Assembly (NCBI RefSeq): GCF_032452875.1
Contig: NC_083869.1
Span: 124,750,001-124,814,000 of the forward strand
Source: Bos javanicus
Lineage: Eukaryota > Chordata > Mammalia > Artiodactyla > Bovidae
Reading direction: 5' to 3'
Length of the DNA stretch: 64,000 nt
In this document: piece by piece, positions 1 through 11,012 of the stretch
Layout of the letters: each line of letters starts with the position of its first letter
Numbering within the stretch: the stretch's first letter is position 1
Position numbers and translations under genes: made by a program
Notes under the pieces: generated by a model
Database searches by the model: none
Told to the model about the DNA's origin: nothing
What the model saw: the letters and a program-made list of their open reading frames with translations, nothing else

Positions 1-500
1 CAATCCCCACAACCCTTGGCAGCCACTAAACTACTTTCTGTAGATTTGTTTATTTTGGACATTTCAAATAATTGGAATCATATAATAATTGGTCTTGTAT
101 GACTAGTATCTTTCACTTAACATAATGTTTTTTAAATTCATCCTGTTGTAACAGGTATCGATAATTCATTTCTTTTTATGACTGAATAATAATGATAGTA
201 CATTGTATGGGTATGCCACATTTTGTTTTTCCATTTATCAGTTGATGGACATTTGGATTATTTCCACTTTTTGGCTATTATCACTTATATTGCCATGAAC
301 ATTCATGTACAGGTTTTTTGTTTTTTCTTCCCTTTCTTTTTTTGAAATCATGTACAATTTTTTCTGTGGGCATACGTTTTCATTTCTTTTACATATATAC
401 CTAAGACTGGAATTGATGAATCATATGGTAACTGTGTTTTTCCTTTGAGGAATTTCCTGTTTTTATAAAGTGTTCCATCCTTTGACATTTCCACCAGCTG
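1..500 (-). repeat. Antisense L1 3' end
   Basis: The stretch has the typical antisense L1 3' signature: cast-off phrases such as a ‘prevention of TGGACATTTGGATTATTTCC' block near 240-265 and the TATCAGTTGATGGACATT motif. The element is old and diverged. It lies in the TAF12 intron. Confidence 0.65.
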
Positions 501-591
501 TTATGAGGGTTCCATTTTTTTAATCTTAGTTTTTTGATAATTTCTTCTCTATTATTGTTCTTTCTTTCTGGAATGACAGTTGTCTGTGTAA

Positions 592-1960
592 TAGTTCCAT
601 GGCTGTGAACAAGTTAGTCTCCATGAATCTTATCATCTTCCTCTAAAAAATTAGGGTAAAATCCATGCTCCATTTTTTTTTCACAGGGTTATTGTAACAG
701 TAACAGTTGGATGTTGGATCTTCTACATTGATCCTCTTAGTTTTGGGTTTTTTAAAAAATCTTTTCTATTGTTCATTTCTTTGCAATTCTAAGTTTTGCT
801 TGCTGGAGAAATTTTCCTCAGTTTATCTTCTAAATGTTAACTTTTTTTTTTTTAAATAAAAATTTTAATTTCCATGAACTTTTTCTTGTTGACTGTTTTT
901 TTCCCCCTTAATCCATTCTGTTCTTATTTTATGATTGTTAGGATCTTCTTCTATTTTTCTCTCTGAAGATATTAATTATGTTGTTTGACATTTTCTTCTT
1001 TTCCCTGTATTGTCTGTTTCCTCTGGGTCCCCTAATCCCCCTTTGGTTTGTTTATTTTCTTTTTAGTGTTGGAGATTTTCTTCAGATGTCTAGTAATCCT
1101 GGTATGTGTGGGGAAGAGTCGCTTGGCTGCTTTTGAAGATGAGGATTGGAAGTCTGTTCTGTATATAGACATCTAACAGTTCTTCAGTTTTTAGTCCCAT
1201 ATCTGAGTCAAGTCTTCTTTGGTTAATGATAGCTCCAAATCCTGGATCTGGGAAATCAGTTCAGTTCTCATTGGTGTCCCCTCTACAGACATTTGTGTTA
1301 TACCTTCTGTCTGCTAGGTCAGTTCCCACTTTCTTTGTTACCTCTTTTCCAAAATTTTGCTGTAAAAGTTTATTGGAATTTCTTGTCCATTAAGGTTTTC
1401 TCTCCTTTTCTTCTTGTCTTTGTGGGTTTATATGTCTTCCCCCCGACCCCCAACCCTTTTCTGGTTGTTTTATTGGGTTAGGAGAGAGGTCATTTTTGGA
1501 GCTGACTTACCATGTTTAATCATTTGAAATCTTTCTTTTAGATAGTTCCATAGGAAAGATAGCAATATATTAATGGTCCAGCAGAAAAAGTAATGTTTAT
1601 AACTATGGTTGTAATTTTATTTTATTTTTTTTCCAGAGGAAGACATGAGGAAGGTATTCACTAATCAAAATTTCAGGTTTTCTTAATTGTAGATCTTTAA
1701 CTTCAGAATTCTGATTTTGCTCTTTACATAGTCTACGAATAGTGGATAATGAAGTGGAAAGAATCCAGGATTTGGACTTAGAGCCTTGAGCTCGAATCCT
1801 GCTTCCACTGCTTAGTAGTTACATGGCTGTAAACAAGTTAGTCTCCATGAATCTTAGCATCCTCCTCTATAGAATTAGGATAAAATCTATGCCCCATTTT
1901 TTCCCCCCATGGGATTATTATAAGGACTCGGTGAGATAATGGAAATAAAAATGCTTAAGA
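592..1960 (+). repeat. Duplicated MIR-derived segment (592-695 and 1816-1922)
   Basis: Two roughly 105-base copies share CAAGTTAGTCTCCATGAATC and the bases on both sides, about 1.2 kb apart in direct orientation. The right copy is embedded in a fuller MIR (about 1755-1960). The sequence between the copies is T-rich and I recognise no gene in it. Confidence 0.55.
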
Positions 1961-2310
1961 GAATATGAAGGATTTAATGAGAAAATGAGGATTTAATGAT
2001 TCACTTTTATGTTCCTCCCTAATTCAGAAGAAGATATAGAGGGGATAGGGCTTGGGCTGGTGGACTGCTGCTAGGTAGAAAGTACAGAAAATGCATCCTC
2101 AGAAAGGTGTGAATTTCTCTGAACCTGGTTAACGAGTGGGTATGTTTCTCTTGTCCTCACTCCTCCTTCTTACCTTCCCTCAAATGCTGATTCCAGGCCT
2201 TGTAATAGAAAGCCTGACTAGATATGTGATTCAAGCAAATACAGGTGTCTCAGCAACAGGAGCCTACCCTGCCATGCCATGGTTACTCTCCCCCACCGTT
2301 TTTCCCCCAG

Positions 2311-2425
2311 ATGCTGCTGCAGATTGCTGATGATTTTATTGAGAGTGTGGTGACAGCTGCCTGCCAGCTTGCTCGGCATCGCAAGTCCAGCACCCTGGAG
2401 GTGAAAGATGTCCAGTTGCATCTAG
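2311..2425 (+). CDS. TAF12: TAF12 exon: histone-fold core
   Basis: The exon encodes 38 residues plus one base, including the long central helix (IADDFIESVVTAACQLARHR) and the following KSSTLEVKDVQLHL segment. It begins exactly at the ATG codon of MLLQ, which is internal to the protein and not a start site. Confidence 0.95.
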
Positions 2426-5400
2426 GTATGCGGTCTCGTTTCTCCCTGAGGTATCCACACTGTTGCTCCTTCAGGAACCTTCCTGCCAGGATCAGACGTT
2501 AGAGCTCTGGGATTTATATATTCATTCAATAGTAACAATAAACAGGAAAGAGAAATTCATCCATGGTAGGGGAATGAGCCCTGCATTGAGTTTGCCACTG
2601 TCTAACTGTACTACCTTATCCTTTCCACTTACTTTCTCTTAAAGTCGATTTCATCATTCGTAAAATAGGGATCATAATATCCTCCTTACAGGGTCATTGG
2701 GGGATTATAGATAATGTTGTAAAGTGACTGGCACAAAATAATGAGCTCAGTAAATGTAACTATTAGATGTCCACCATTCATATAATGGTATTTTCCTTCC
2801 AGTTTTTAGTTTATTGATGTATTTTTCCCAAGAACATTTTATCCCTAATGTACATATAATTTTGCATTCTGCTTTTCTACTTAATAGACACTAAATTTGA
2901 GCCTGGATTTTTCTGGGAGACACTCATCTAACATTGGTAATCATAATCACTTGGAAATGAATAAGCCACCCCCATCCCCATCCCCTGCTGCATTGGTTGC
3001 AGTATGATCAAAAGGAAGGGAACAATCTGTGACTACAAAGTCAGGCCAAAAGAATGAGGCACTGTTATTAAGGGATTCAGTGCAGATCAGCCCTGACTGA
3101 AAGGCTTCCTTCTCGGTATTAGGGAGCTACTGCTCAGAAGGTGCTGGTACTGGGGGTGGAATAAATGATACACTTCTGGTTAACATTGCTGGTATTATTA
3201 GCAGAAGACTTTGCATCATACTTTTGCATCATACTTTGGCCACCTGATGCAAAGAACTGACTCATTGGAAAAGACCCTGATGCTGGGAAAGATTGAAGGC
3301 AGGAGGAGAAGGGGATGACAGAGGATGAGATGGTTGGATGACATCACCAACTCAATGGACATGAGTTTGAGCAAGCTCCAGGAGTTGATGATGGACAGGG
3401 AAGCCTGGCATGCTGCAGTCCGTGGGGTCGCAAAGAGTCAGACACGATTGAGTGACTGAACTGAACTGAATAGCAGAAGACAGATATTTCAGTTACCTAT
3501 TATTGTATAATAAACATGGCAGAAATAGCATGACTTTTGTTAACTAGCCTCTGAAGACACACTGCATTGCATGTGCACGTGCTAAATCACTTCAGTTGTG
3601 TCCAGCTCTTTGTGACCCCATGGACTATAGCCCGCCAGGCTCCTCTGTCCATGGGATTCTCCAGGCATGAATACTGGAGTCGGTTGCCATTTCCTTCTCC
3701 AGGTGATCTTCCCGACCCAGGGATCAAACCAGCATCTCTTATATCTCCTGCATTAGCAGGCAGGTTCTTTACCACTAGTGCCACCTGGGAAGCTGAATTC
3801 TGTTCTATGAGGCAATCACAAAGACCTGACCAGGTTCAAGGGGAGGGATCACAGACTCCACTTCTGGATAGAAGACGTACTTTAAAACCACCGCAACACA
3901 AATGCATAGAGACCAAAAGTACAGTGGTGGTTACCAGAGGCTAGGAGGATGGAGCAATGGAAGTTATTGTTTAGTGTGTACAGAGTTTAGGTTTGGATGG
4001 ATGAAAAGAGGTGGATAATGGTAGTGGTTGTGTGAATGTGCTTACTGCCACTGAGCCGTACACTTAAAAATGGTTAATTTTATGTGTATTTTATCATACC
4101 CTCCCCTAAAAAATCCCACACAGTTTCTATTACTTTCAGAGTTTAACATTCCTGTTTGTAAAAGTGTTTTGTATTTTGATTGTTGAAAATAAAATTGGAA
4201 TGTCAGTTTCTTCATTAAGGGTAAGAAATAATTATCACAAACATGAATACTTGAAATTCTGTATGACCAGAATAGCTTTTTGTCAGGGGACCTAATGGAA
4301 CCTGAATCATAAGGAAGATTGCTGGGAGGCATGGGATCAAAGCATGGGAAGTTAGGGAACCTGGTGTTGACCATCTAGGTCAGCTGCGCACACCTCCCCT
4401 CCTCCTAGCCCTACCAAGGATAAGTGCCAGTGGAGCTGTAAACCCTGATGGCTTGCTTTTGGGCAGGCTGGGATGGATACTGCCAGTGTTTGCTTCTCAT
4501 CCAGCTATTTCCTATACTTGAATGGTTAAATAACCTCACCTTCTATTGACATGGTCTTCATTTCTTTATTTTTTTTCCATTAAATATATTTATCTGTAGA
4601 GTATACATTCATATTAATTCATTATCTTTAGTTTTAAATGAATCTAAATATTCAGGGTTACCAACTGATTAACTTAGGTATCTTCTAACTAGTTGTACTT
4701 GAATATATATTAAATATGTACTCCTTTTGAGTAGAGATTTATTCCCTAAATAATCTTATATGTGTGATTTCTTTACATTTGATCTACTTAAAGTGCAGTA
4801 CACTTTTATTTGTGGATTGAGGGGTCCATGTAGCTATGCCAGTTTCTGACAAAGGAGAATAACCAAGAATACCAACTGATGTCTGCCCTCTGGTAACGTG
4901 GAGTAGCAGTCCTACAGGCACGGTCATGCAGTGGCAAAAGGACATGGAGCTGTGGCGTGGACATACCTGTTTCAGTATCTGTATTTCTGTGTGTTTATCT
5001 CAGGCTGTGGGATTGCAACATGCCACTGAGGGCTCTCTACTCCCTATCAGGTGGTTATTTCTGTTGTTATTCAGTCGCCAAATCCTGTGTAACTCTTTGC
5101 TTCCCTCTGGATTGCAGCACACCAGGCTTCCCTGTCCTCCACCATCTCCTGGAGTCTGCCTAATTTCATGTCCATTGAATCAGTGATGTCAACCAACCAT
5201 CTCATCTTCTGTCGCCCTCTTCTCTTTCTGTCTTCAATCTTTCCCAGCATCAGGGTCTTTTCCGATGACTAGGCTCTTCGCCTCAGGTGGACAAAGTATT
5301 GGAGCTTCAGCATCAGTCCTTTCAATGAATATTTCTGTTGTTACTACTATATAAAAGGTCAAGAAACCAAGACCCAACATTATATTGCTCCACAGTGAAG

Positions 5401-7427
5401 CAGCAGAGCTAGGACCTGGCTCTTCACTCCAGATTGCTAAGAGTGCCTTTCTGTTCCTACTCCTCCTTTAGGTTTGAGAGGGGTTGCCTTGACCATAAGG
5501 GTAAGATGATTGAAGAAACAAGTAACTTTCCTGAAAAGCTACATAGAAAACCTTAGGGCTTCACACCCAAAATTTTGACTCATTTACCTCCTTTTTCCTT
5601 GCAAGAGGGTCAAACAGTGTCCTCTAAAACCTTTAAGGCACCATACGCAGTTACCTATTTGGATCCCATAGTGTCGCTCTTCAGAGTTACTATTTATTAG
5701 TACAGTGGATTGCCCAGGTTAGTCCTCCCTGACCCTTGTCTGAGAGTCACACTGCACCCAGGCACTCTCTTCCTGGTCCCCTTATCTCTGTGTGGGCTTC
5801 TTCCTTACAGAACGCCAGTGGAACATGTGGATCCCAGGGTTTGGCTCTGAAGAAATCCGACCCTACAAAAAAGCTTGCACCACAGAAGCTCACAAACAGG
5901 TGAGAAGCCTTCAGAGTCCCAAGGCTGCCACAGCTGATTCCTTGAGTTGTGTCTCAGAGAGAAGGCACACAGCTACCATCTGCAGCTGGGAAATGACTGC
6001 GGTGTCATTTCCCCCAAATGTCAGAGAGGGCAGGAGGCAGCAAAGCTCCATGGTACATCAGACATGTTTTTCCTTGGTACTTCGCTGTTCTCAGTGAGGT
6101 CTGTTTTTTCTCTCAACTCTGATGAGAGAAAAAATTGAGTGTCTGTGGTGTTGCTTAAAGTTGTTGATTCTAGGTTCTTCTAACATGGATGGAACTTCCG
6201 CCCACCACATCTCGTTAATGAAATCTTTCATTGTTGCTGATTTGAACATCATCTAGAACCCTCTGACTAAAGGGCAGTTTAAGGAAAGAAGTATGCTATA
6301 CTTATGCCAGGAGGTAGCACCCAGGCTGCTCTGTCAGGCATTCTGGCCTCTGCCCCAGCTTAACCTTTGTTCTCTGTCCCTCTTACTGCAGAACTGAGGG
6401 GTCAGTAAGAGAATCTGTCTCCACTTCTGCTGGAGAACAAGCTGTCCCAGTCACTAGTCAGTCTCATAGCAATGTTGGCCTCCATTTGACAAATCTTAAT
6501 TTAACTGGCTACTCTGATTTGAAAGTGGGCTCTTTGCAAGCTTTAGATGGCCACAGTTGGGCAGTTCTGACTGAGTGTACTTTGCTTTTCCATAGCTTAG
6601 GATCTCTGGATGGGTATGTTTACAAAGCTCACAAAGGAAGCTCTATAAGGAGACTGCTAATAGCCTAAGTGCAGTGTTGTTCAGAAGGGAGTCCCTCAAG
6701 GCGGTGGACAGTCAATTTGGTTCTGCTATCAAATTGTCCACTTTTAGCCCTATTTATTTATCAGTCAGCAAATATCATAATGTTAAAACAATCTCTTAGT
6801 CAAAAAGAGTGAGCAAAGCAAGTCATTAATTTGGCCAGTGGCTAGTAATAGGAAGATTTGAAACCCATGATCTGAATGTTGCCCTGATGGGTTATGGTGG
6901 AAATTATTAGAGTCAGTTTCCTCCATTGCAGGTCATCCAGTGTGAAATATCAGCTCCCTTTGTGTGTTGGCAACAGGCTCAAAACAGAGGCCTCTTCCCT
7001 ATTTTCACCATCATCAGGAAAAGAGAATGGTGACGGGGAGTAAGCCTAGAAAACACATACTTTGATGGCCTGTCCCTTTAAATCCCCAAAAGGCAAGAAG
7101 TGTCAGCTTCTGCTTTTAACTTTTTTTTTTTTTTTGCCATCCTGCTAGCATAGGGCTCTTTGAGTCTTTCAGTCAATGAAATGGGTCTACTGGCCAATAG
7201 AAACATCTCTTAGGGCCCCGCAGACTGCACTTTAGTTAGAAGGAGTCTGCTGAGCTGCCCTGTGCCTGTAAGTTCCTGAGGACTCCAGCCTCAGGAGTGG
7301 TGTAGATCATGCTACCTGGTAACCACACATGGATTTCCTGGACAGTTCCTCACTCTAACCTGTGTCATTGCTTATTTCTCTCTCCTTTCAGAGAATGGCG
7401 TTGATCCGGAAAACAACCAAGAAATAA
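2311..7427 (+). CDS. TAF12: TAF12, 3' part (TFIID/SAGA histone-fold subunit)
   Basis: Three coding exons (2311-2425, 5811-5899, 7392-7427) splice in phase into 79 residues ending in TAA, starting MLLQIADDFIESVV and ending RKTTKK. This matches the second half of TAF12 (about 161 residues in human), roughly residues 83-161. TAF12 is a nuclear TFIID and SAGA subunit whose H2B-like histone fold pairs with TAF4 (TFIID) or TADA1 (SAGA). The window carries the main histone-fold helices and the conserved C-terminal tail with the WNMWIPGFG segment. All junctions are canonical: an acceptor after a pyrimidine tract at 2310, donor GTATGC at 2426, acceptor TTCCTTACAG, donor GTGAGA, acceptor CTCCTTTCAG. 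The first half of the protein lies left of the window. No frameshift or premature stop is seen. Confidence 0.96.
2560..2770 (+). repeat. MIR fragment
   Basis: A MIR-like core with the CATCATTCGTAAAATAGGGAT phrase lies in the TAF12 intron. The remainder of 2,771-3,220 is unremarkable intron. Confidence 0.5.
3225..3471 (+). mobile_element. BovB 3' end fragment
   Basis: The 3' tail of a BovB LINE ends in the diagnostic ACTGAACTGAACTGA. Only about 245 bases remain, with no usable reading frame. Confidence 0.85.
3569..3796 (-). mobile_element. Bov-tA SINE
   Basis: Read on the - strand, a tRNA-derived head (GGTGGCACTAGTGGTAAAG) is followed by the BovB-derived tail with GAAGGAAATGGCAACC. This is the bipartite layout of Bov-tA. 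Confidence 0.9.
3890..4120 (+). repeat. L1 3' UTR fragment
   Basis: The GTGGTGGTTACCAGAGGCTA and CACTTAAAAATGGTTAA phrases are typical of an old mammalian L1 3' end. The rest of 4,121-5,060 is AT-rich intron without a recognisable feature. Confidence 0.6.
5063..5336 (-). mobile_element. BovB 3' fragment, antisense
   Basis: The reverse complement carries the BovB 3' module (GATGCTGGGAAAGATTG, the GATGAGATGGTTGG region). It is a diverged, 5'-truncated copy in the TAF12 intron. Confidence 0.85.
5811..5899 (+). CDS. TAF12: TAF12 exon: C-terminal WNMWIPGFG segment
   Basis: Two bases complete a Glu codon begun in the previous exon, then 29 codons run to HKQ. The donor is CAG followed by GTGAGA. 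Confidence 0.95.
5900..7391 (+). other. Last TAF12 intron
   Basis: This intron of about 1.5 kb separates the last two TAF12 coding exons. A poly-T run is at about 7120-7135. No conserved frame or recognisable repeat is clear in the rest. Confidence 0.6.
7392..7427 (+). CDS. TAF12: TAF12 terminal coding exon
   Basis: Eleven codons (RMALIRKTTKK) and TAA. The very basic tail is the normal TAF12 C-terminus. Confidence 0.95.
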   Translation, partial: RMALIRKTTKK

Positions 7428-7620
7428 CGCACGGAAAGCTCAGGGGATGGACAGCAATGTATTCGGAGATACTTGAGCTGAGACCTCAGCCATCTCATCC
7501 TTGGATTTTTTTTTTTTTTTAATGCTTTACAGAGAAGCATATATTTTTTATTAACAGTGCAGCAATATCTATAATGACTGAGAGGATCTGCCAAAAGAAT
7601 AAAGCCTCCTACCCCAACTT
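7428..7620 (+). promoter_or_regulatory. TAF12: TAF12 3' UTR and poly(A) signal
   Basis: An AATAAA lies at 7598-7603, about 170 bases after the stop, so cleavage is expected near 7,620. A second AATAAA at 7858-7863 could serve a longer form. A run of T at about 7507-7520 sits inside the UTR. Confidence 0.6.
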
Positions 7621-8480
7621 CCAGTCCTTGTTCCCTGCCGTCTCAAAGAAGAGCAGTGTATCTTCCAGAGAAGATTTTATTTGTGGTTTATTATGTAAGT
7701 GATTGAATAGGGGACAAAGCATTATGGTCTTGTTTGGTGAGAGAGTATTAATATTAGCAGGATTTTTAGAGGTTTCTGTTCCCTTCTGCCTCCCCCTTCT
7801 CCCTGTACTTTGTAATGTCAGTGTTTATATGAATATGACTTTCATTTGCTTTTCCAGAATAAAGAAGTTATTAATCGAAAGAAACAGGGTACATGGCTTA
7901 CAGCCTTTGAGATGCCAGAGAAGGATAAGCAAGGCTGAATGTGGGCCTCTAGTCAGCAGATGGCAGCACTATTATTCATTTGTATGATGGAGGAAAAAAC
8001 CCAGGGGTTTTTCCATTATTTTTACTCCAAGGAAGACCTTACCATCAGCAGGACTTGCAGTCCAGTCTCTCTGCCATAACAATCAAGCAGGGTGACCTTT
8101 TCTTATCAGCCCTAAACTGAAGAGGCATCCTGATTTGGGGAAATTGTTTTTGATATGCTTTCTGGAACTTCTGGAGTTCATCCTTGATGCTGAGAAAAGA
8201 TAGCAGGAGACTTGGGGGAAGGCCTTTCCGTGCAGGCTTCTGTCTGTTTGTAGTTGTGGAGATCCTAGTGTTTTCACCATCTCACAGAAGAAACCAGGTG
8301 CTTTGAGACGTCAGGGTCATGACCTCCAGTGGCACCTAGCATCATCCTGTTCTGTGCCTGGCAGAGACCTTTGTGGATCATGAAGTTTCCAGGAGCTTCA
8401 GGGAGCGTGGCTGCCCACCCAGGGGCCACCAGCACAGACACATCCCCCTTGCCCTGCTTTGGGTCTCTGCCTCCTGAGAC
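7621..8480. other. Spacer after TAF12
   Basis: Apart from the alternative poly(A) signal at 7858 nothing supportable is seen. Open frames here are short and lack any domain. Confidence 0.4.
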
Positions 8481-8499
8481 TTGGTCTGTGGTGGGACCC

Positions 8500-8855
8500 T
8501 GCTTTTTACTCCCTCCCACCTTGAGTTTGGCCCCATGACCCCTGTCTTCACAGCTTATAGATCTCCTGAGTGAGCAGCTTAAAGTCTGTGCTGGATGTCA
8601 CCGTTGCTTTTGGCTGAGGTCTCAACATAATAAACACCCAAAGAGGCAGCCAGCTTCTCGCCTTCCTCTGGCATCACCTGTCACTCAGTCATCACTCTTG
8701 TGGCCTCCCACCAGCCAGAGGATGTTGAAGGGTTGTGCTTTCTCCAGAACCTCCTGATGCTGCTGGGGGACACTCAAAGGATGTTCTGTTGGTGATTACC
8801 AAGCTGCAAAAAGCCTTCCACCGAGTTCCTGCAGTAGGAGCGAGTCATTGGCCTC
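8500..8855 (-). pseudogene. Decayed RAB39/RAB42-like exon 2
   Basis: Read on the - strand, pieces in shifting frames recall the second exon of RAB39/RAB42: TRSYCRNSVEGFL, ITNR.SFE, HQEVLEKAQPFNILW, GHKSD, EGEKLAASLGVYYVETSAKS, FKLLTQEIYKLVK and RWEGVKS, in the right order. They contain the HKxD (G4) and ETSA (G5) GTP-binding motifs. At least two frameshifts and several stops (one directly after GHKSDD) kill the frame. Homology starts at the TRSY block, which in RAB42 follows the exon 1/2 junction, and an AG lies just before it; no exon 1 counterpart was found nearby. It is therefore either a relic of a tandem copy of RAB42 or a fragment of a RAB39-type gene. GTPase-family membership is clear; the exact parent is inferred. 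Confidence 0.75.
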
Positions 8856-8869
8856 GGCAGCCAAGAAGG

Positions 8870-10400
8870 AATCCAGAATTAGTTTTGAATCTTCCATTGA
8901 GGACAGAAGAGGGCAGGGAATCCGGGCAGTTTAATGGCAAGAGCTGGGTTGAGTCAGAAGACCTGAGTTCTTGATTAGCTGTGTGACAGGTGAGTGCATT
9001 CCTCCAGCTGAGACATCTTGTCCTGTGTGCTTCCTGAGAGGCTTGTTCATCCAGCGAGTGTTTATAAGCTGTGCCCCTGCCCATGCCAGGCATGGCCAAT
9101 GGTGATGAATGAACACAGGGAGCGTTCCTTCCACCGAGGGGAAGGGAACCTGCCTCTGTCACGAGAACTACAAAGCAGAGGCTCCCAGGGTCAGGGGAGA
9201 GAGTCTGAGCAGCTGAGCTGTAATCTAAGGGATCCATGGGAAGGCAGGGCCACTTTAAAGGAGAGAGAGCTGCACATTTGCCAACCCCAGTGCAGTGTGG
9301 TGAAGTGAGACGGGCCAGGTCATGCAGTGTCTTGTAGGCCTCAGAAGAGTGGGCTTTACCCAGAAAGCAGGAACCATTGAAGGATTTTAGGCAGAAATGT
9401 GACATGGTCAAATTGGTGTTTTGAAAAGATCACTCTGGCCAGACAGTGGAGGGGATAAGAAAACATTTGTAGAAGCAGAGGTTCATAAGAACTTGTTGCC
9501 TGGACTGAGGTGGCTGTAACGAAGTGGAGAGAAGGGAGATTTGACAGCCGTTTAAGTGGTGCTCGTGTGGACTTGGTGACTGGATGTGGGGAGAAGGGTG
9601 TCACCAAGTATCTATAAGGGATCTCCTAACTCGGTGTCTGGGGCAGCTTAGCCTGGGTGCAAGGCCTTCTACCTCACTAGCTAAGTAACCAGGCCCATCT
9701 GATTCCCAGAGCCCTGCACACTGAGCACACAGACGACTTAACACATGCTGAGCAACCCAGGGAGTGGGGAGCAGGGCTGGTGAATTCGTGTGCTCCGGAC
9801 AGAACTTAGGTGCCATGTGTGTGTCGAGCACCTTCTGTGAATAAGCTTGTTTCCCCAACAAGCGTGAAGAAAAAGTGTTAAGCACTTTGCAATAATGTCA
9901 TTTAACCCCATTTTTCAGTGAGGCAACTGAACTTGAGAGATTGTAAGTAATCTACTCAAGATCACACAGGTACTGGTGATAGTGCTAAGGTTTCAACCAG
10001 GTCCCTCTGACTCCAGAACCTGCTCCCCTGACTGTGCCCTAAACTCTCTCCCCAAGTCCTAGCAGGGCACAGAGAAGGGAGCGACAGTGCATGCAAAGAC
10101 CTGGAGGTGTGAAGAAGTCACCTCATCAACGTGGCTGAAGCATAAGGTGCTACGTCAGGAGAGAATGGTCAGAGGTGAGCAGAGTAAGCCTGGGGGTGGA
10201 CAGCCCTCAGGCCTAGTGGTGGGGTCTAGTGCCCGTGTTTGGAGTCTGCCATGTGTGTGTCTTGCAGGGGGTTGGGAGGGTGTGGGGAGCCCAGCTGGCT
10301 GACCCTGGGCTTCCCACCCCTCTTCAGCCTGAGCATCACCTCTCTCAGCTGTGGAGCATTTTAGGGCTGTGGGAAAGATCCCATCTGACAAGATTCTGAT
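8870..10400. other. Intergenic stretch with MIR at about 9890-10050
   Basis: The only recognisable item is a MIR-like segment (CATTTTTCAGTGAGGCAACTG) near 9,910. The longer minus-strand frames at 8,845-9,885 are without motifs and are judged chance. Confidence 0.45.
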
Positions 10401-10407
10401 GCTAGTG

Positions 10408-10570
10408 AAAATCGCTCAGTCGTGCCTGACTCTTTGTGACCCTGTGGACTTGTCCAGAATCCTGGAGAATACTGTTCCCTTCTCTAGGGGATCTTCCTGA
10501 CCCAGGGATCGAACCCAGGTCTCCCACATTACAGGCAGATTCTTCACCAGCTGAGCCACCAGGGAAGCCC
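10408..10570 (-). mobile_element. Bov-tA SINE
   Basis: The reverse complement starts GGGCTTCCCTGGTGGCTCAG and continues into the BovB-derived tail. It is slightly truncated inside the tail. Confidence 0.9.
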
Positions 10571-10892
10571 TCTGATGCTAACAGCAGGCATATAAACAAA
10601 GTTTGAATCAACCAAAAGGCAGCTGTAGGGGGTGGTCACAAAAACGGGTGAGTTTTGAGGACCTGGAAGGCACCGTTTGGGATCCAGAAGGCATCCTGGA
10701 GGGGGTCCCTCCTGCATGGGGTAAGGCAGGGAGGAGGAGGGCAGCGCTGGACTGAGGTGTCACAGTTCCTGTAGTTGGGAAGCTCCCCACAGCCCCAGTG
10801 TAGTCCTTTATTCTCCAGGCAAAGGCCCCTTCCCTTGCTCTTTGTTTAAAAAACTTGGGCTGTGCTGGGTCTTTGTTGAGGCACATGGGCTT

Positions 10893-11012
10893 CTCTAGAT
10901 GCCCCACGTGGGCTTAGTTGCCCGTGGCCTGTGGGATCTTAGTTCCCCAGCCAGGGATCGAATCCTGCTTTGGAAGGCAGATTCTTAATCACTGGACCAC
11001 CAGGGGAGTCCC
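10893..11012 (-). mobile_element. CHR-2-type tRNA SINE
   Basis: The reverse complement begins GGGACTCCCCTGGTGGTCCA, the head of this ruminant tRNA-derived family. Confidence 0.85.

Noticed and set aside
8845..9885. Minus-strand frames of 188 and 94 codons
   Set aside because: No domain, no splice sites or promoter; composition like intergenic DNA.
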